Assembly (NCBI GenBank): GCA_031546805.1
Contig: JAVBJW010000024.1
Location: 1-29,649, forward strand
Length of the DNA stretch: 29,649 nucleotides
Source: Mesenet sp031546805
GTDB lineage: Bacteria > Pseudomonadota > Alphaproteobacteria > Rickettsiales > Anaplasmataceae
Direction of reading: 5' to 3'
In this document: one piece after another, positions 15,991 through 24,672 of the stretch
Layout of the letters: the number at the start of each line of letters is the position of its first letter
How positions within the stretch are numbered: position 1 is the first letter of the stretch
Translations under genes and position numbers: made by a program
Notes under the pieces: model-generated
The model's input: the letters and a program-made list of their open reading frames with translations, nothing else
Databases searched by the model: none
What the model was told of the DNA's origin: nothing

Positions 15991-16031
15991 CGGTAGAATT
16001 TTCTGATTTTTCAAAGAGTCAAATACTACCG
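15991..16031. repeat. Imperfect inverted repeat after the IS1-type remnant
   Basis: cggtagaattt (15991-16001) and aaatactaccg (16021-16031) pair at 10 of 11 positions around a 19-base loop. It could be a terminator, an IS end or a small non-autonomous repeat; nothing decides between them. Confidence 0.5.
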
Positions 16032-16078
16032 AACATAAAAGTTTTAGCTGACTTATTGCAGGAATTTACAATTTTAAG

Positions 16079-16119
16079 CTTCCTAAATGTATTTTGGAAG
16101 TGGTTTATTATTTACCACT
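16079..16119 (-). terminator. Paired hairpins just past xerC, possible terminator
   Basis: Two adjacent hairpins lie 12 bases beyond the xerC stop on the minus strand: agtggt/accact (16099-16104 with 16114-16119) and cttcctaaa/ttttggaag (16079-16087 with 16092-16100, 8 of 9 paired, 4-base loop). They share a base or two, so they may be alternative folds. No clean U-run follows. Confidence 0.35.
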
Positions 16120-16130
16120 GACATACATAT

Positions 16131-17060
16131 TCATTTTTTATTACTCATCTGCGGATGGAAATTTTTATAAACATCAATAACATCTTTATGATTTAAATGA
16201 GTATAAATCTGAGTTGTTGATAAATTTGCATGGCCAAGCAGCTGCTGAATTGATCTCATATCAACATTTTCTCTAAACAAATGTGTTGCAAAACTATGAC
16301 GAAATGCATGTGGTATTACAGTTTCTGGCAAATTTGCCATTCTTCTTACTTTCTGTAAGTAATTAGCAAAATAAGTTCTCCCTAATTTTTTTCCTCTCAC
16401 ACCAACAAACAAGTCTTGATCTTTCATGCTATACTTAAGATAAGGACAAAATTTTATATATTTCTCTACTTGCTTTTTTACTATAGGAAGCATAAATATC
16501 CTTCTTTCTTTACTTCCTTTTCCAATAACAGTTAACTCTTCACTACTTACATCTTTTAATTTGAGACTCAGTGCTTCACTAATTCTGAGTCCACAACCGT
16601 AAAGCAAGAGAATAATTGCAGCATTGCGCTCTGCAACCCAATGATATTTTGCTTCTAATTTTACTTCTTCTATAGCAACTTTAATATTATCTCTTGATAG
16701 AACCTTAGGTAGAGTTTTTCTGAGTATTGGTTTTGATATGGAAAATATAGTTTGATTATCTATATCATAATAATCATTAATATATTTAAAAAAATTACGT
16801 ATTGCTGATAAAGCCCTAGCATTAGATGTAGAGCTGATATTTTTCTTATGACGAAAACTGAGCCACCCTCTTATATTGAATAAGGCTAGACTTTTCAAAG
16901 TCTTAAGTGTTACTACTTCTCCTATGCTTGAATTTAAAAATAACATTAAATGATTTAAATCCCTTCTATAAGCTTCAAGAGTGTTTTGTGAAAAATTTTT
17001 TTCTAATCTCAGCCACCGGTACCAACTTTCTATTATTTTACATAAACTAGAATCAATCAT
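16131..17060 (-). CDS. xerC: Tyrosine recombinase XerC
   Basis: XerC, with XerD, resolves chromosome dimers at dif. The 309-residue protein has the SAM-like N-terminal DNA-binding domain (about 8-95, with SQNTLEAYRRDL) and a C-terminal catalytic domain. Catalytic residues are visible: R159 in YGCGLRISEAL, K181 in IGKGSKERR, H251 and R254 in HAFRHSFATHLF, H277 in LLGHANLSTTQIYTHL and the nucleophile Y286. The ending VYKNFHP and the ARALSAIRNFFKYI segment favour XerC over XerD, though the two are close. It lies 9 bases after ubiD and is probably co-transcribed with it. Length is normal for the family. Confidence 0.9.
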   Translation of the reverse strand: MIDSSLCKIIESWYRWLRLEKNFSQNTLEAYRRDLNHLMLFLNSSIGEVVTLKTLKSLALFNIRGWLSFRHKKNISSTSNARALSAIRNFFKYINDYYDIDNQTIFSISKPILRKTLPKVLSRDNIKVAIEEVKLEAKYHWVAERNAAIILLLYGCGLRISEALSLKLKDVSSEELTVIGKGSKERRIFMLPIVKKQVEKYIKFCPYLKYSMKDQDLFVGVRGKKLGRTYFANYLQKVRRMANLPETVIPHAFRHSFATHLFRENVDMRSIQQLLGHANLSTTQIYTHLNHKDVIDVYKNFHPQMSNKK

Positions 17061-17069
17061 ATGATAAAT

Positions 17070-18557
17070 TTAAATTTTAAAGCCATATTTTTTCCAATTT
17101 TCTGTAACTTTTGCTATGGTAGCTTCATCCATGACAATCTTTTTCCCCCACTCTCTTTTAGTTTCAGGTGGCATTTTGTTTGTTGCATCAAATCCCATTT
17201 TACTTCCCAATCCATTCTCTGGTGCAGCAAAGTCTAAGTAGTCAATAGGAGCATTTTCTATTATTGTCATATCACGCGCAGGATCCATTCTTGTTGCTAT
17301 TGCCCAAGCTACTTCTTTCCAATCTCTTATATTTATATCATCATCTGTTACTATAACGAATTTTGTATATAAAAACTGCTTTAAAAATGATAATACACCC
17401 ATCATTATTCTTTTTGCATGACCTGGATAAGATTTTTTAATTGAAACTATTGCTATTCTGTATGAACACCCTTCTGACGGTAGCCAAAAATCGACTATTT
17501 CAGGAAATTGACTAACTAGTATTGGTATAAATATTTCATTTAATGCCTCTCCTAAAATAGATGGTTCATCTGGAGGCCTGCCGGTAAAAGTACTCAAGTA
17601 AATAGGATTTTTTCGCATTGTAATTGCAGTTATATTAAATTCTGGGAATTGCTCAACTGCATTATAATATCCTGTATGATCACCATAAGGGCCTTCGTTG
17701 TGATATTTATCTAAACTGACGTACCCTTCTAAAACAATTTCAGCGTTAGCTGGAACTTTAAGAGGGACTGTGACGCAATTTGTTAACTCAATTGGTTTTT
17801 TACGTAATAACCCAGCAAATTGATACTCAGATAATGTCTCAGGCACTGGAGTTACAGCAGCTATAATTGTTGCAGGATCTGATCCAATAACAGCAGCAGC
17901 AGGAAATTGTGTTCTGTTTATCTTACCCCAACATCTGTAGTGACTAGCACCACCACGATGTGCTAGCCATCGCATCAGTGTTGTATTTTTATTCACAACT
18001 TGCATACGATATATGCCTAAATTAAAGTCGTCCTGTTTATTACTTGTTGGTCCTTTTGTAACAACGATTGGCCAAGTAATTAATGGTGCTGGCTCATTTG
18101 GCCAACAAGTTTGAATTGGTAACTTTGTTAAATCTACTTCTTCTCCCTGCCATATTATCTCTTGACACGGTGCTTTTTTTATCGTCTTAGGTTTCATTGA
18201 TAACAAGGTTTTAAGCAATGGTAACATCTGCCATGCCTCTTTGAAACTCTCTGGAGGTGAAGGTGATTTAAAGAACGCTATAAGTTCACCTATACTTCTT
18301 AATTTGTCAGGCGTTGTTCCTATACCAAGCGCTATTCTCTCTATAGTACCAAATAAATTGGTCAATACTGGAATTGAATTTTCACCATTTTCGCTAACAA
18401 CGTTTTCGAATATTATAGCCGGTCCTTTTTTTAGTAATACTCTCTTATGTATTTCTGTCATTTCCAGTACTGTAGAAACTTGTTCTTTTATTCTAATTAA
18501 CTCATTGTTTTTTTCTAATTTTCGAATAAAATCACGTAAACTATTATATGAAGACAT
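17070..18557 (-). CDS. ubiD: 3-octaprenyl-4-hydroxybenzoate carboxy-lyase
   Basis: UbiD decarboxylates polyprenyl-4-hydroxybenzoate in ubiquinone synthesis using prenylated FMN made by UbiX. The 495-residue protein has NLGIYRMQVVNKNTTLMRW near 179-197, LAHRGGASHYRCW near 198-210, FPAAAVIGSDPA near 218-229, and the family core NEGPYGDHTGYY at 287-298. VTDDDINIRDWKEVAWAIAT and a GLGSKMGFDAT segment complete the C-terminal domain. All expected blocks are present and the length is typical. It acts one step after UbiA (8290-9165). xerC follows 9 bases downstream; no promoter is evident upstream beyond AT-rich sequence. Confidence 0.96.
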   Translation of the reverse strand: MSSYNSLRDFIRKLEKNNELIRIKEQVSTVLEMTEIHKRVLLKKGPAIIFENVVSENGENSIPVLTNLFGTIERIALGIGTTPDKLRSIGELIAFFKSPSPPESFKEAWQMLPLLKTLLSMKPKTIKKAPCQEIIWQGEEVDLTKLPIQTCWPNEPAPLITWPIVVTKGPTSNKQDDFNLGIYRMQVVNKNTTLMRWLAHRGGASHYRCWGKINRTQFPAAAVIGSDPATIIAAVTPVPETLSEYQFAGLLRKKPIELTNCVTVPLKVPANAEIVLEGYVSLDKYHNEGPYGDHTGYYNAVEQFPEFNITAITMRKNPIYLSTFTGRPPDEPSILGEALNEIFIPILVSQFPEIVDFWLPSEGCSYRIAIVSIKKSYPGHAKRIMMGVLSFLKQFLYTKFVIVTDDDINIRDWKEVAWAIATRMDPARDMTIIENAPIDYLDFAAPENGLGSKMGFDATNKMPPETKREWGKKIVMDEATIAKVTENWKKYGFKI

Positions 18558-18706
18558 TTAGACTAATATCATTTATTAAAGTACAAATTAGAAATAGCTC
18601 AAGTTGTAGTGGATATAGTAATTTAACGGCGCAAGTAATCAATATTTTATTTACTTAAGAATATGTTTATTGTAAAATTAAACTATTCAGGTCTCTTAAG
18701 GTAAAT

Positions 18707-19981
18707 ATGATAAACGTGTTAGTGATTGGTTCTGGTGGGCGTGAGCATGCAATTTTATGGTCTTTAAAGAAGTCACCACTTTTAGGTGAGCTCTATGTAC
18801 TATCTGGGCATGATGCAGTAAGAAATTTAGCAACAGTTATAGATATAAATATTTATAATACAATTGAAGTAATTCAAACCTGTAAGAGTAAGAATATTGA
18901 ATTAGTGATTATAGGACCAGAAGAACACATTATAAGAGGTTTAGCGGACGATTTAAGCGCAGAAGGAATTTATGTTTTTGCTCCAAGTAAAGCTGCAGCA
19001 AAGCTTGAGTCATCTAAAAGTTTTATGAAAGAATTATGTACACAATACAATATACCTACTGCAAAATATGACTATTTTACTGATGCAGATGCTGCTAAAC
19101 AATTTGTAGATAAAATGAAAGGTCCAGCAGTTGTAAAAGCTGATGGGCCTGTATCAGGAAAAGGTGTAGTAGTTTGTCAAACAAAGGAAGAAGCATATTT
19201 AACTATAGATTCAATGTTAATTGAAAAAAGGTTTGGTATAGCTGGTGAAGCTATAATAATAGAAGAATTTTTAGAAGGAGAAGAAGTCAGTTTTTTCGCT
19301 TTTGTTGATGGAACAAATATTGTAGTTTTAGGTTCAGCACAAGATCACAAAGCTGTTAGCGAGGGTAATAAAGGAGCAAATACAGGTGGAATGGGAGCAT
19401 ACTCACCAGTATCAATTGTTACTGAAGAAATGAAGTATCGAATCGTTGAGAGAATAATTTATCCTACTGTTTATGCTATGCAAAATATGGGCATACCTTT
19501 TAGAGGCATGCTGTTTGCTGGTTTAATGATAACAAAAACTGGACCTAAGCTTCTAGAATATAATGTCAGATTTGGTGATCCAGAAACTCAATCTATATTA
19601 CCAAGATTAGATTCAGATTTACTTAAACTTATTTCTTTAACTGCAAAAGGAAAATTAGGCAATGAGTCAGTGCAGCTCAGCAGAGATGCGGTAGTATGTG
19701 TAGTAGTAGCAAGTAAAGGTTATCCAGGAGAGTACCATAAAAACACAATCATTAAAGGTTTAGATAAAATAGAAAATATTCCTGATATAATGGTATTTCA
19801 TGCTGGAACTAAATTAGATTCAAATAACAATTGGATATCAAATGGAGGTAGAGTACTAAATATAGTTGCAAAAGGAGGAAGTGTTGAAGAAGCAAAACAT
19901 AAAGCTTATGCAGCATTAGATTTGTTAGATTGGCCTGAAGGGTTTTTTAGATACGATATAGGAAGTGTAAAGTTTTCATAG
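18707..19981 (+). CDS. purD: Phosphoribosylamine-glycine ligase
   Basis: PurD (GAR synthetase) joins glycine to 5-phosphoribosylamine with ATP, the second step of de novo purine synthesis. The 424-residue protein starts MINVLVIGSGGREHAI with the N-terminal nucleotide-like fold. ATP-grasp elements follow: VVKADGPVSGKGVVV near 137-151, EEFLEGEEVSFFAF near 186-199, GSAQDHKAVSEGNKG then NTGGMGAYSP near 211-238, and the metal-binding EYNVRFGDPETQ near 283-294. Length is normal. The presence of purine synthesis supports Wolbachia or another Anaplasmataceae rather than Rickettsia. An aggt-type ribosome site lies before the ATG. The 148-base upstream gap is divergent with ubiD. Confidence 0.97.
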   Translation: MINVLVIGSGGREHAILWSLKKSPLLGELYVLSGHDAVRNLATVIDINIYNTIEVIQTCKSKNIELVIIGPEEHIIRGLADDLSAEGIYVFAPSKAAAKLESSKSFMKELCTQYNIPTAKYDYFTDADAAKQFVDKMKGPAVVKADGPVSGKGVVVCQTKEEAYLTIDSMLIEKRFGIAGEAIIIEEFLEGEEVSFFAFVDGTNIVVLGSAQDHKAVSEGNKGANTGGMGAYSPVSIVTEEMKYRIVERIIYPTVYAMQNMGIPFRGMLFAGLMITKTGPKLLEYNVRFGDPETQSILPRLDSDLLKLISLTAKGKLGNESVQLSRDAVVCVVVASKGYPGEYHKNTIIKGLDKIENIPDIMVFHAGTKLDSNNNWISNGGRVLNIVAKGGSVEEAKHKAYAALDLLDWPEGFFRYDIGSVKFS

Positions 19982-20063
19982 ACTACCAATTGGATAGTAT
20001 AATATTTACATTTTTCAACATATATGATAAAATTATTAAGGAATATAGATAATATGAAAAGTC

Positions 20064-20633
20064 ATGAAAACAAAAACCTCTGTAAATAGTTTTTTAGAAC
20101 AGTTACGAATGGTGTCTATGATGCTGTATCTGACTGGAGTTGTGCTATACTTTCTTAGGTTATTTAACTTAGTAAATAAGGAAACTGTTAGTAATAAATT
20201 ATTTACGTGGATAATAGCTGTATCTGCTGTTTCAGCATTATCTTTTGGTATTTTTTTACTCGTATCTAAAAAGATAAATAGTAAATCTACTGCTAATAAA
20301 AATGCATCATCAGAGCAAAATACAAATGAAGGTACCAATTGCGTTAAGGCTATATCATATTCAGCAAATACTTTATTTACTATAACATCAATTGCATCTG
20401 TAGTACTACTTGTTTTAAAAGAAAATAGTTATTATCTCAATATAACAGATTATCAAGTGATGAATAATATATCTTTATTATCGTTTTCATTACTTTGCGC
20501 TGCATCCGTAGCAGTTCTTTTTCCACTTACAAGATTAGTTTTGACATGTGTAAGCTTAATACCATCATCTGATAATGTGCCAAATCGCTTGGAAGAAACG
20601 CGAAATACCGTGATTAAGACTATTGATCTATAG
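20064..20633 (+). CDS. Uncharacterised four-helix membrane protein
   Basis: I do not recognise this 189-residue protein. Four hydrophobic segments are visible at about 17-35, 47-67, 98-118 and 135-164. Between the second and third lies a polar, Asn/Ser/Lys-rich linker (about 69-95: KKINSKSTANKNASSEQNTN). The C-terminus after 165 is soluble. There is no signal peptide cleavage site or known motif. It lies 82 bases after purD on the same strand and 126 bases before the next unknown gene, so the operon structure is unclear. The two-plus-two helix layout resembles many Wolbachia membrane proteins of unknown function, but I assign none. Confidence 0.72.
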   Translation: MKTKTSVNSFLEQLRMVSMMLYLTGVVLYFLRLFNLVNKETVSNKLFTWIIAVSAVSALSFGIFLLVSKKINSKSTANKNASSEQNTNEGTNCVKAISYSANTLFTITSIASVVLLVLKENSYYLNITDYQVMNNISLLSFSLLCAASVAVLFPLTRLVLTCVSLIPSSDNVPNRLEETRNTVIKTIDL

Positions 20634-20748
20634 AACTCCTCTTGTCTATCAACAACCCCCCTATAAAAAGTTAATTTAATAAGTAATTTACTGCTAGTTA
20701 TTTATTTTTTAATATATTACGAATAAAATTACATTCATAATTTTTGAA

Positions 20749-20753
20749 AGGGG
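20749..20753 (+). promoter_or_regulatory. Strong ribosome-binding site for the 303-residue protein
   Basis: AGGGG, extended as GAAAGGGGAA, lies 6 bases before ATG 20760. It is the most evident Shine-Dalgarno sequence in the window and fixes this start. Confidence 0.6.
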
Positions 20754-20759
20754 AATATA

Positions 20760-21671
20760 ATGATAAAAGATATTATCATTAATAGCAATCTAATAGTAAT
20801 AAAGACTGATAGTAAAGAGGAATTAGAGAAATTTATAAAAATTTTTACTATTTTTGATAAGAATAAAGCAGCAAAAACATTATTTAAAGAAGAAGTAAGT
20901 ATAGAATATAGAGAAGAAGGCGATATAGATATTGTCAATCTTATAAAAAATAAAAGTTTTAACTATACTGAAGTTGAAACTATTGTAGATCACCTGTGCA
21001 AGCATGGCATTACCGTAGGTGATCAAATAGTAGAATATGCTTTTACACAAGCTTCCAACAAATTGGACCACCAAAATATTGTATTTTGTTCCTACCAAAA
21101 ACGTCCACAGTTGAATATCAGGATTGATAAAGGAAAAATATCAATCAGACCTATGGCTAAAGAACACTTGAGTTTAAATTCTGCAAATAGTCAAAAATTT
21201 ATTAAGCTCCTGCAGAAGGAAAATAGTTTGTATAATTATACTATAGAGAATAATATTATCTATATATTGGGTTATGCAGAGGTACATGATACAGTAAGTT
21301 TCATTGCTCAGATACTGCTTAAATGCTGTTTAATTCAAAAAGAAGATAATGAACTAATAATAGAACAGCTTATACAAATTGCATTTAAAGATTTTACTAT
21401 AAGTGAATTAAAAGTTATAAAAAATATTGCATCATATCCTAATTATCATCCACTTAGTAAGTATAAAAATATTGCTAGAGAAATAGAAGATATATTTCTT
21501 AACCTAGCAGATGATAATTTAAGTATGAATTCTGTAAATAAGTTAAAAAGTGCTTTAAATCAAGAAGGTGAATTTTCTCTCGCACCTAAAATTATCATGA
21601 AAAGCATATTTAAATTAGATAAAAATTTTCATAATAAGTTAAATTCTCTCATTATGAATGAAACTAATTAA
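20760..21671 (+). CDS. Uncharacterised soluble protein
   Basis: I do not recognise this 303-residue protein. It is predicted cytoplasmic: no signal peptide or membrane span. The sequence is rich in Ile, Lys, Asn and Glu and mostly helical. It has a short strand-like N-terminus (MIKDIIINSNLIVIKTDS), a central region with QLNIRIDKGKISIRPMAKEH near 116-135, a possible hydrophobic helix near 175-192 (HDTVSFIAQILLKCC), and a helical C-terminal part. No repeats, metal motifs or nucleotide-binding loops are visible. The clear ribosome-binding site and uninterrupted frame show it is a real gene. It converges on rpe with 19 bases between stops. Confidence 0.75.
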   Translation: MIKDIIINSNLIVIKTDSKEELEKFIKIFTIFDKNKAAKTLFKEEVSIEYREEGDIDIVNLIKNKSFNYTEVETIVDHLCKHGITVGDQIVEYAFTQASNKLDHQNIVFCSYQKRPQLNIRIDKGKISIRPMAKEHLSLNSANSQKFIKLLQKENSLYNYTIENNIIYILGYAEVHDTVSFIAQILLKCCLIQKEDNELIIEQLIQIAFKDFTISELKVIKNIASYPNYHPLSKYKNIAREIEDIFLNLADDNLSMNSVNKLKSALNQEGEFSLAPKIIMKSIFKLDKNFHNKLNSLIMNETN

Positions 21672-21690
21672 GCGATAAGGTCATAATCAA

Positions 21691-22347
21691 TTAACTGACT
21701 AGATTTTTAATATTATTAACTGTTTTTGTAATATTCTGTGATTTGAAGATAGCTGATCCTACAACTAAAATATCTGCTCCTGCATTTATAATAGCAGCGG
21801 TATTACTCAAATTAATGCCACCATCTACTTCTATCTTTGTTTTAAGTGAATTTTTGCTTATCATGTTTTTTATATAACATATTTTATGTAATTGCGAAGT
21901 AAGAAATTCTTGTCCACCAAAACCAGGATTAACCGACATTACAAGAATAACGTCTAGCTCATGTATTATATACTCTAATATACTTGGATGAGTTGAGGGA
22001 ACAATTGAGATACCAACCATGACATTATATGACTTAATTTTTTTGATTACCCTTTCTAAGTGAATCTCTGCTTCTGCATGTACAGTTATTATATTTGCTC
22101 CTGCACGTACAAATGCTTCAATATAGTTTGAAGGTGAATTTATCATTAAGTGTACGTCAAAAGGTAGAGAGGAATAAGTCCGTATCGCTGATACAACAGC
22201 TGGACCAATAGTAATATTAGGTACGAAATTACCATCCATGACATCTATATGTATGAGATCTACTCCTGCATTACTCACTGTTTGCACCTCTTCTCCAAGT
22301 TTAGCAAAATCTGCCGAGAGTATTGAAGCAGCAATTTGAATTGACAT
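21691..22347 (-). CDS. rpe: Ribulose-phosphate 3-epimerase
   Basis: Rpe interconverts ribulose 5-phosphate and xylulose 5-phosphate in the non-oxidative pentose phosphate pathway. The 218-residue TIM barrel has AASILSADFAKL near 6-17, metal ligands H33 and D35 in HIDVMDGNFVPN, H66 in DVHLMI, MSVNPGFGGQEF near 137-148 and the catalytic D175 in EVDGGIN, followed by the phosphate-binding VVGSAIF near 195-201. All expected residues are present and the length is normal. It is alone on the minus strand, divergent from the PEP-synthase regulator. Confidence 0.97.
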   Translation of the reverse strand: MSIQIAASILSADFAKLGEEVQTVSNAGVDLIHIDVMDGNFVPNITIGPAVVSAIRTYSSLPFDVHLMINSPSNYIEAFVRAGANIITVHAEAEIHLERVIKKIKSYNVMVGISIVPSTHPSILEYIIHELDVILVMSVNPGFGGQEFLTSQLHKICYIKNMISKNSLKTKIEVDGGINLSNTAAIINAGADILVVGSAIFKSQNITKTVNNIKNLVS

Positions 22348-22475
22348 TGTAATCTATTTATCTGTTAACAGAAAGTTTATGCTATATAAAAAAGCTAGAG
22401 TCAATTCTCACATCAAATATTCAAAATAAAGAGAGTAAAGATAAAATTTGTTTTTTAAGTGAGCTATGTTATTTC

Positions 22476-22481
22476 TATAAT
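22476..22481 (+). promoter_or_regulatory. Possible -10 box for the PEP-synthase regulator
   Basis: A perfect TATAAT lies 21 bases before the TTG start at 22503. No well-spaced -35 box is visible. If used, the leader would be about 15 bases. Confidence 0.35.
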
Positions 22482-22502
22482 GTAATAAATTTATTTATAA
22501 CT

Positions 22503-23321
22503 TTGAAAAAAGTACTTAATTTACACCTAGTATCTGATTCAACTGGTGAAACTGTTGTATCAGTTGCAAGAGCTGCAGTTCAGCATTTTAACTCAGTTGA
22601 TGCAAGAGAGCATGTTTGGTCTTTGATACACAATGAAAAACAGATTGATCAGATCTTAGAATTAATAAAGAAAGATGAACACAGTTTTGTTATCTGCACT
22701 ATTACTAATGATGAATTAAGAAGTTATTTAAAAGAGAATTGTCGAGCTTTAAAGATTCCTTACGTTGCAATACTGTCTCACATAATACGAGAGATTTCAT
22801 CTTATTTAAATGTAAGAAAAGATCTGTCTTTAGATTTACAAGGTAGCTTAAACGATGATTATTATGACAGAATGGATGCAATCAATTATACCATTACTCA
22901 TGATGATGGGCAGAATACTTGGGACATCGATGAAGCTGATATAATTTTAGTTGGTGTATCTCGCACTTCAAAATCGCCAACTAGCATATATCTTGCTTAT
23001 CGTGGTTACAAAGTAGCAAATTTGCCGTTTGTCTATGCAGTACCATTTTATGTAGATTTAAAAAAAATTAAAGATAAGTTAGTCATTGGACTTACTATAG
23101 ATCTAAAAAGATTAATACAAATACGCAAAAATAGGCTTATTTCAATAAAAGATGTAAATAATGAGCAGTACGTTGGACTTAAACAAGTTGTAGAAGAAAT
23201 ACGAGAAGCAGAAAAATTTTTTGCTAAAAATAAATGGCCAGTGATTGATGTAACACAACGATCAATAGAAGAAATAGCTGCAATTATAATACAATATTTT
23301 CATAAGTTGCAAATAAGATGA
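22503..23321 (+). CDS. Pyruvate, phosphate/water dikinase regulatory protein (DUF299)
   Basis: Members of this family are bifunctional kinase/pyrophosphorylases that switch PEP synthase or pyruvate phosphate dikinase off and on by phosphorylating an active-site Thr. The 272-residue protein begins LNLHLVSDSTGETVVSVARA near 5-22 and has the P-loop-like GVSRTSKSPTSIYLAYRG near 151-168, both diagnostic, then ANLPFVYAVPF. The start is TTG at 22503: it gives the family N-terminus and no ATG lies nearby. Whether it targets PpsA or PPDK cannot be told here; pyruvate phosphate dikinase is the likelier partner in Wolbachia. It converges on nuoI. Confidence 0.93.
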   Translation: MKKVLNLHLVSDSTGETVVSVARAAVQHFNSVDAREHVWSLIHNEKQIDQILELIKKDEHSFVICTITNDELRSYLKENCRALKIPYVAILSHIIREISSYLNVRKDLSLDLQGSLNDDYYDRMDAINYTITHDDGQNTWDIDEADIILVGVSRTSKSPTSIYLAYRGYKVANLPFVYAVPFYVDLKKIKDKLVIGLTIDLKRLIQIRKNRLISIKDVNNEQYVGLKQVVEEIREAEKFFAKNKWPVIDVTQRSIEEIAAIIIQYFHKLQIR

Positions 23322-23339
23322 TTTGCCTGTCATCCACAA

Positions 23340-23825
23340 TTAATAATATGGTTGATTCTTTTTTAATCTAAGTGCTATCGCTTCTTCCCAAATTCTTCCG
23401 TTAGATAATAACTTTTCTTTGTTGTACATCAGTTCTTCTCTCGTTTCTGTTGCAAATTCAAAATTTGGACCCTCAACAATTGCATCAACAGGACAAGCTT
23501 CCTGACAGAGACCACAGTATATACATTTTGTCATATCAATATCATAACGTGTAGTACGTCTGCTTCCATCTTCACGTTCTTCTGCTTCAATAACAATAGC
23601 TTGCGCTGGACATATTGCCTCACACAATTTACATGCTATGCAACGTTCCTCACCATTTGGATATACGCGTAGCACATGTTCTCCACGAAATCTTGTACTT
23701 AAAGGACCCTTTTCCATAGGATATCTTATAGTTACATTAGGCTTAAACATATACTTTAAAGTAATATACAAACCCCTAATTAGTTCTATAAAAAACCAGT
23801 ATTGCACTCTTCTTTTGAACATCAT
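23340..23825 (-). CDS. nuoI: NADH-quinone oxidoreductase subunit I
   Basis: NuoI carries two [4Fe-4S] clusters in the arm of complex I that feeds the quinone site. The 161-residue protein has both cysteine sets: C62, C65, C68, C72 in RCIACKLCEAICPA and C101, C104, C107, C111 in KCIYCGLCQEACPV, with the conserved GPNFEFATETREEL after them. Length matches alphaproteobacterial NuoI. Two consecutive Met codons start it. It is not adjacent to nuoD/nuoE, again showing the split complex I genes. lepB lies upstream, 44 bases away, on the same strand. Confidence 0.97.
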   Translation of the reverse strand: MMFKRRVQYWFFIELIRGLYITLKYMFKPNVTIRYPMEKGPLSTRFRGEHVLRVYPNGEERCIACKLCEAICPAQAIVIEAEEREDGSRRTTRYDIDMTKCIYCGLCQEACPVDAIVEGPNFEFATETREELMYNKEKLLSNGRIWEEAIALRLKKNQPYY

Positions 23826-23864
23826 GAACTACAATATTATAAACTTACAAAGTATATTCTAAAG

Positions 23865-23878
23865 AAGATTTAAATCTT
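23865..23878. repeat. Perfect 14-base palindrome spanning the lepB stop
   Basis: aagatttaaatctt contains the lepB TAA (23870-23872). It is a weak AT-rich hairpin with no spacer, so its function is doubtful. Confidence 0.4.
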
Positions 23879-24580
23879 TTGCAATGTTCTATTGAATCTT
23901 AAATTAGGAGGTAACCAGCTTTTAAAGGATAAAGCAATAATTACAGCGCGACCAACTATATTCTCCATAGGAATAAACCCAATAAATCTGCTATCCTCAG
24001 AATTATCTCTGTTGTCACCAAGTACAAAAAAATGACCTTCAGGCACAATATATGCCTGTGTATTATTTGCGAAATTATTTGAATCCCTATCCAATCCCAA
24101 CACCTCATATTGTTTGCCACTGTACACAGTTTCTATATAACGAGGAATTGTAACCTCACTGCCTTTTTGATCTAGATCAGTAAAATCAACAATTTTCTCA
24201 CGCTGCATTCTTACATCATTAATATATAGATTACCTTTAATTAATTGTACCTTGTCTCCTGGTACTCCTAGAACCCTTTTTATATAGTTAATATTATCTT
24301 TTTTCACTGGACGAAAAACAATTACATCACCTACTTGTGGCTGACTATAAAAAAATCGACCTTTGAATAATTTAGGAGCAAAAGGAAAAGAATACCTACT
24401 GTAACCATAAGCATATTTACTAACAAAAATGTAATCCCCAACTAGTAAAGTACTCTTCATTGAACCAGAAGGTATATGGAATGGCTCAAATAATAGACTG
24501 CGGAATAAAAATGCAGCAAGTATTGCTAATATGAATGAACATATCGCTTTTTTTTTAGGACATTTGCAAAAACTTTTCAA
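23870..24580 (-). CDS. lepB: Signal peptidase I
   Basis: LepB removes signal peptides from exported proteins at the outer face of the inner membrane. The 236-residue protein has one N-terminal anchor (about 12-31) and then the catalytic Ser (S40) in HIPSGSMKSTLLVGDY. The general base Lys (K101) is in YIKRVLGVPGD, and the C-terminal box GDNRDNSEDSR is at about 188-198. Spacing and length fit the single-anchor alphaproteobacterial form. It lies between gltX (92 bases upstream) and nuoI (44 bases downstream), all minus strand, so partial co-transcription is possible. Confidence 0.96.
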   Translation of the reverse strand: MKSFCKCPKKKAICSFILAILAAFLFRSLLFEPFHIPSGSMKSTLLVGDYIFVSKYAYGYSRYSFPFAPKLFKGRFFYSQPQVGDVIVFRPVKKDNINYIKRVLGVPGDKVQLIKGNLYINDVRMQREKIVDFTDLDQKGSEVTIPRYIETVYSGKQYEVLGLDRDSNNFANNTQAYIVPEGHFFVLGDNRDNSEDSRFIGFIPMENIVGRAVIIALSFKSWLPPNLRFNRTLQKI

Positions 24581-24672
24581 CTGGTTAACCTTTTATAACT
24601 GTTTCTATATAGTAAATAAATAACGATAAGTCAAATAGCAAGACTAATTGAAAGATGTATTATTTAATTTGT

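Noticed and set aside
20036..20338. Minus-strand 100-codon frame
   Set aside because: It is antisense to the four-helix membrane protein gene, which has a better start and coherent membrane segments.
20064..21671. Toxin-antitoxin or contact-inhibition pair
   Set aside because: Sizes, spacing (126 bases) and lack of any known toxin or antitoxin motif give no support.
23310..23332. Hairpin gatga/tcatc between the PEP-synthase regulator and nuoI as a terminator
   Set aside because: The stem is only five pairs with a long loop and no U-run follows.
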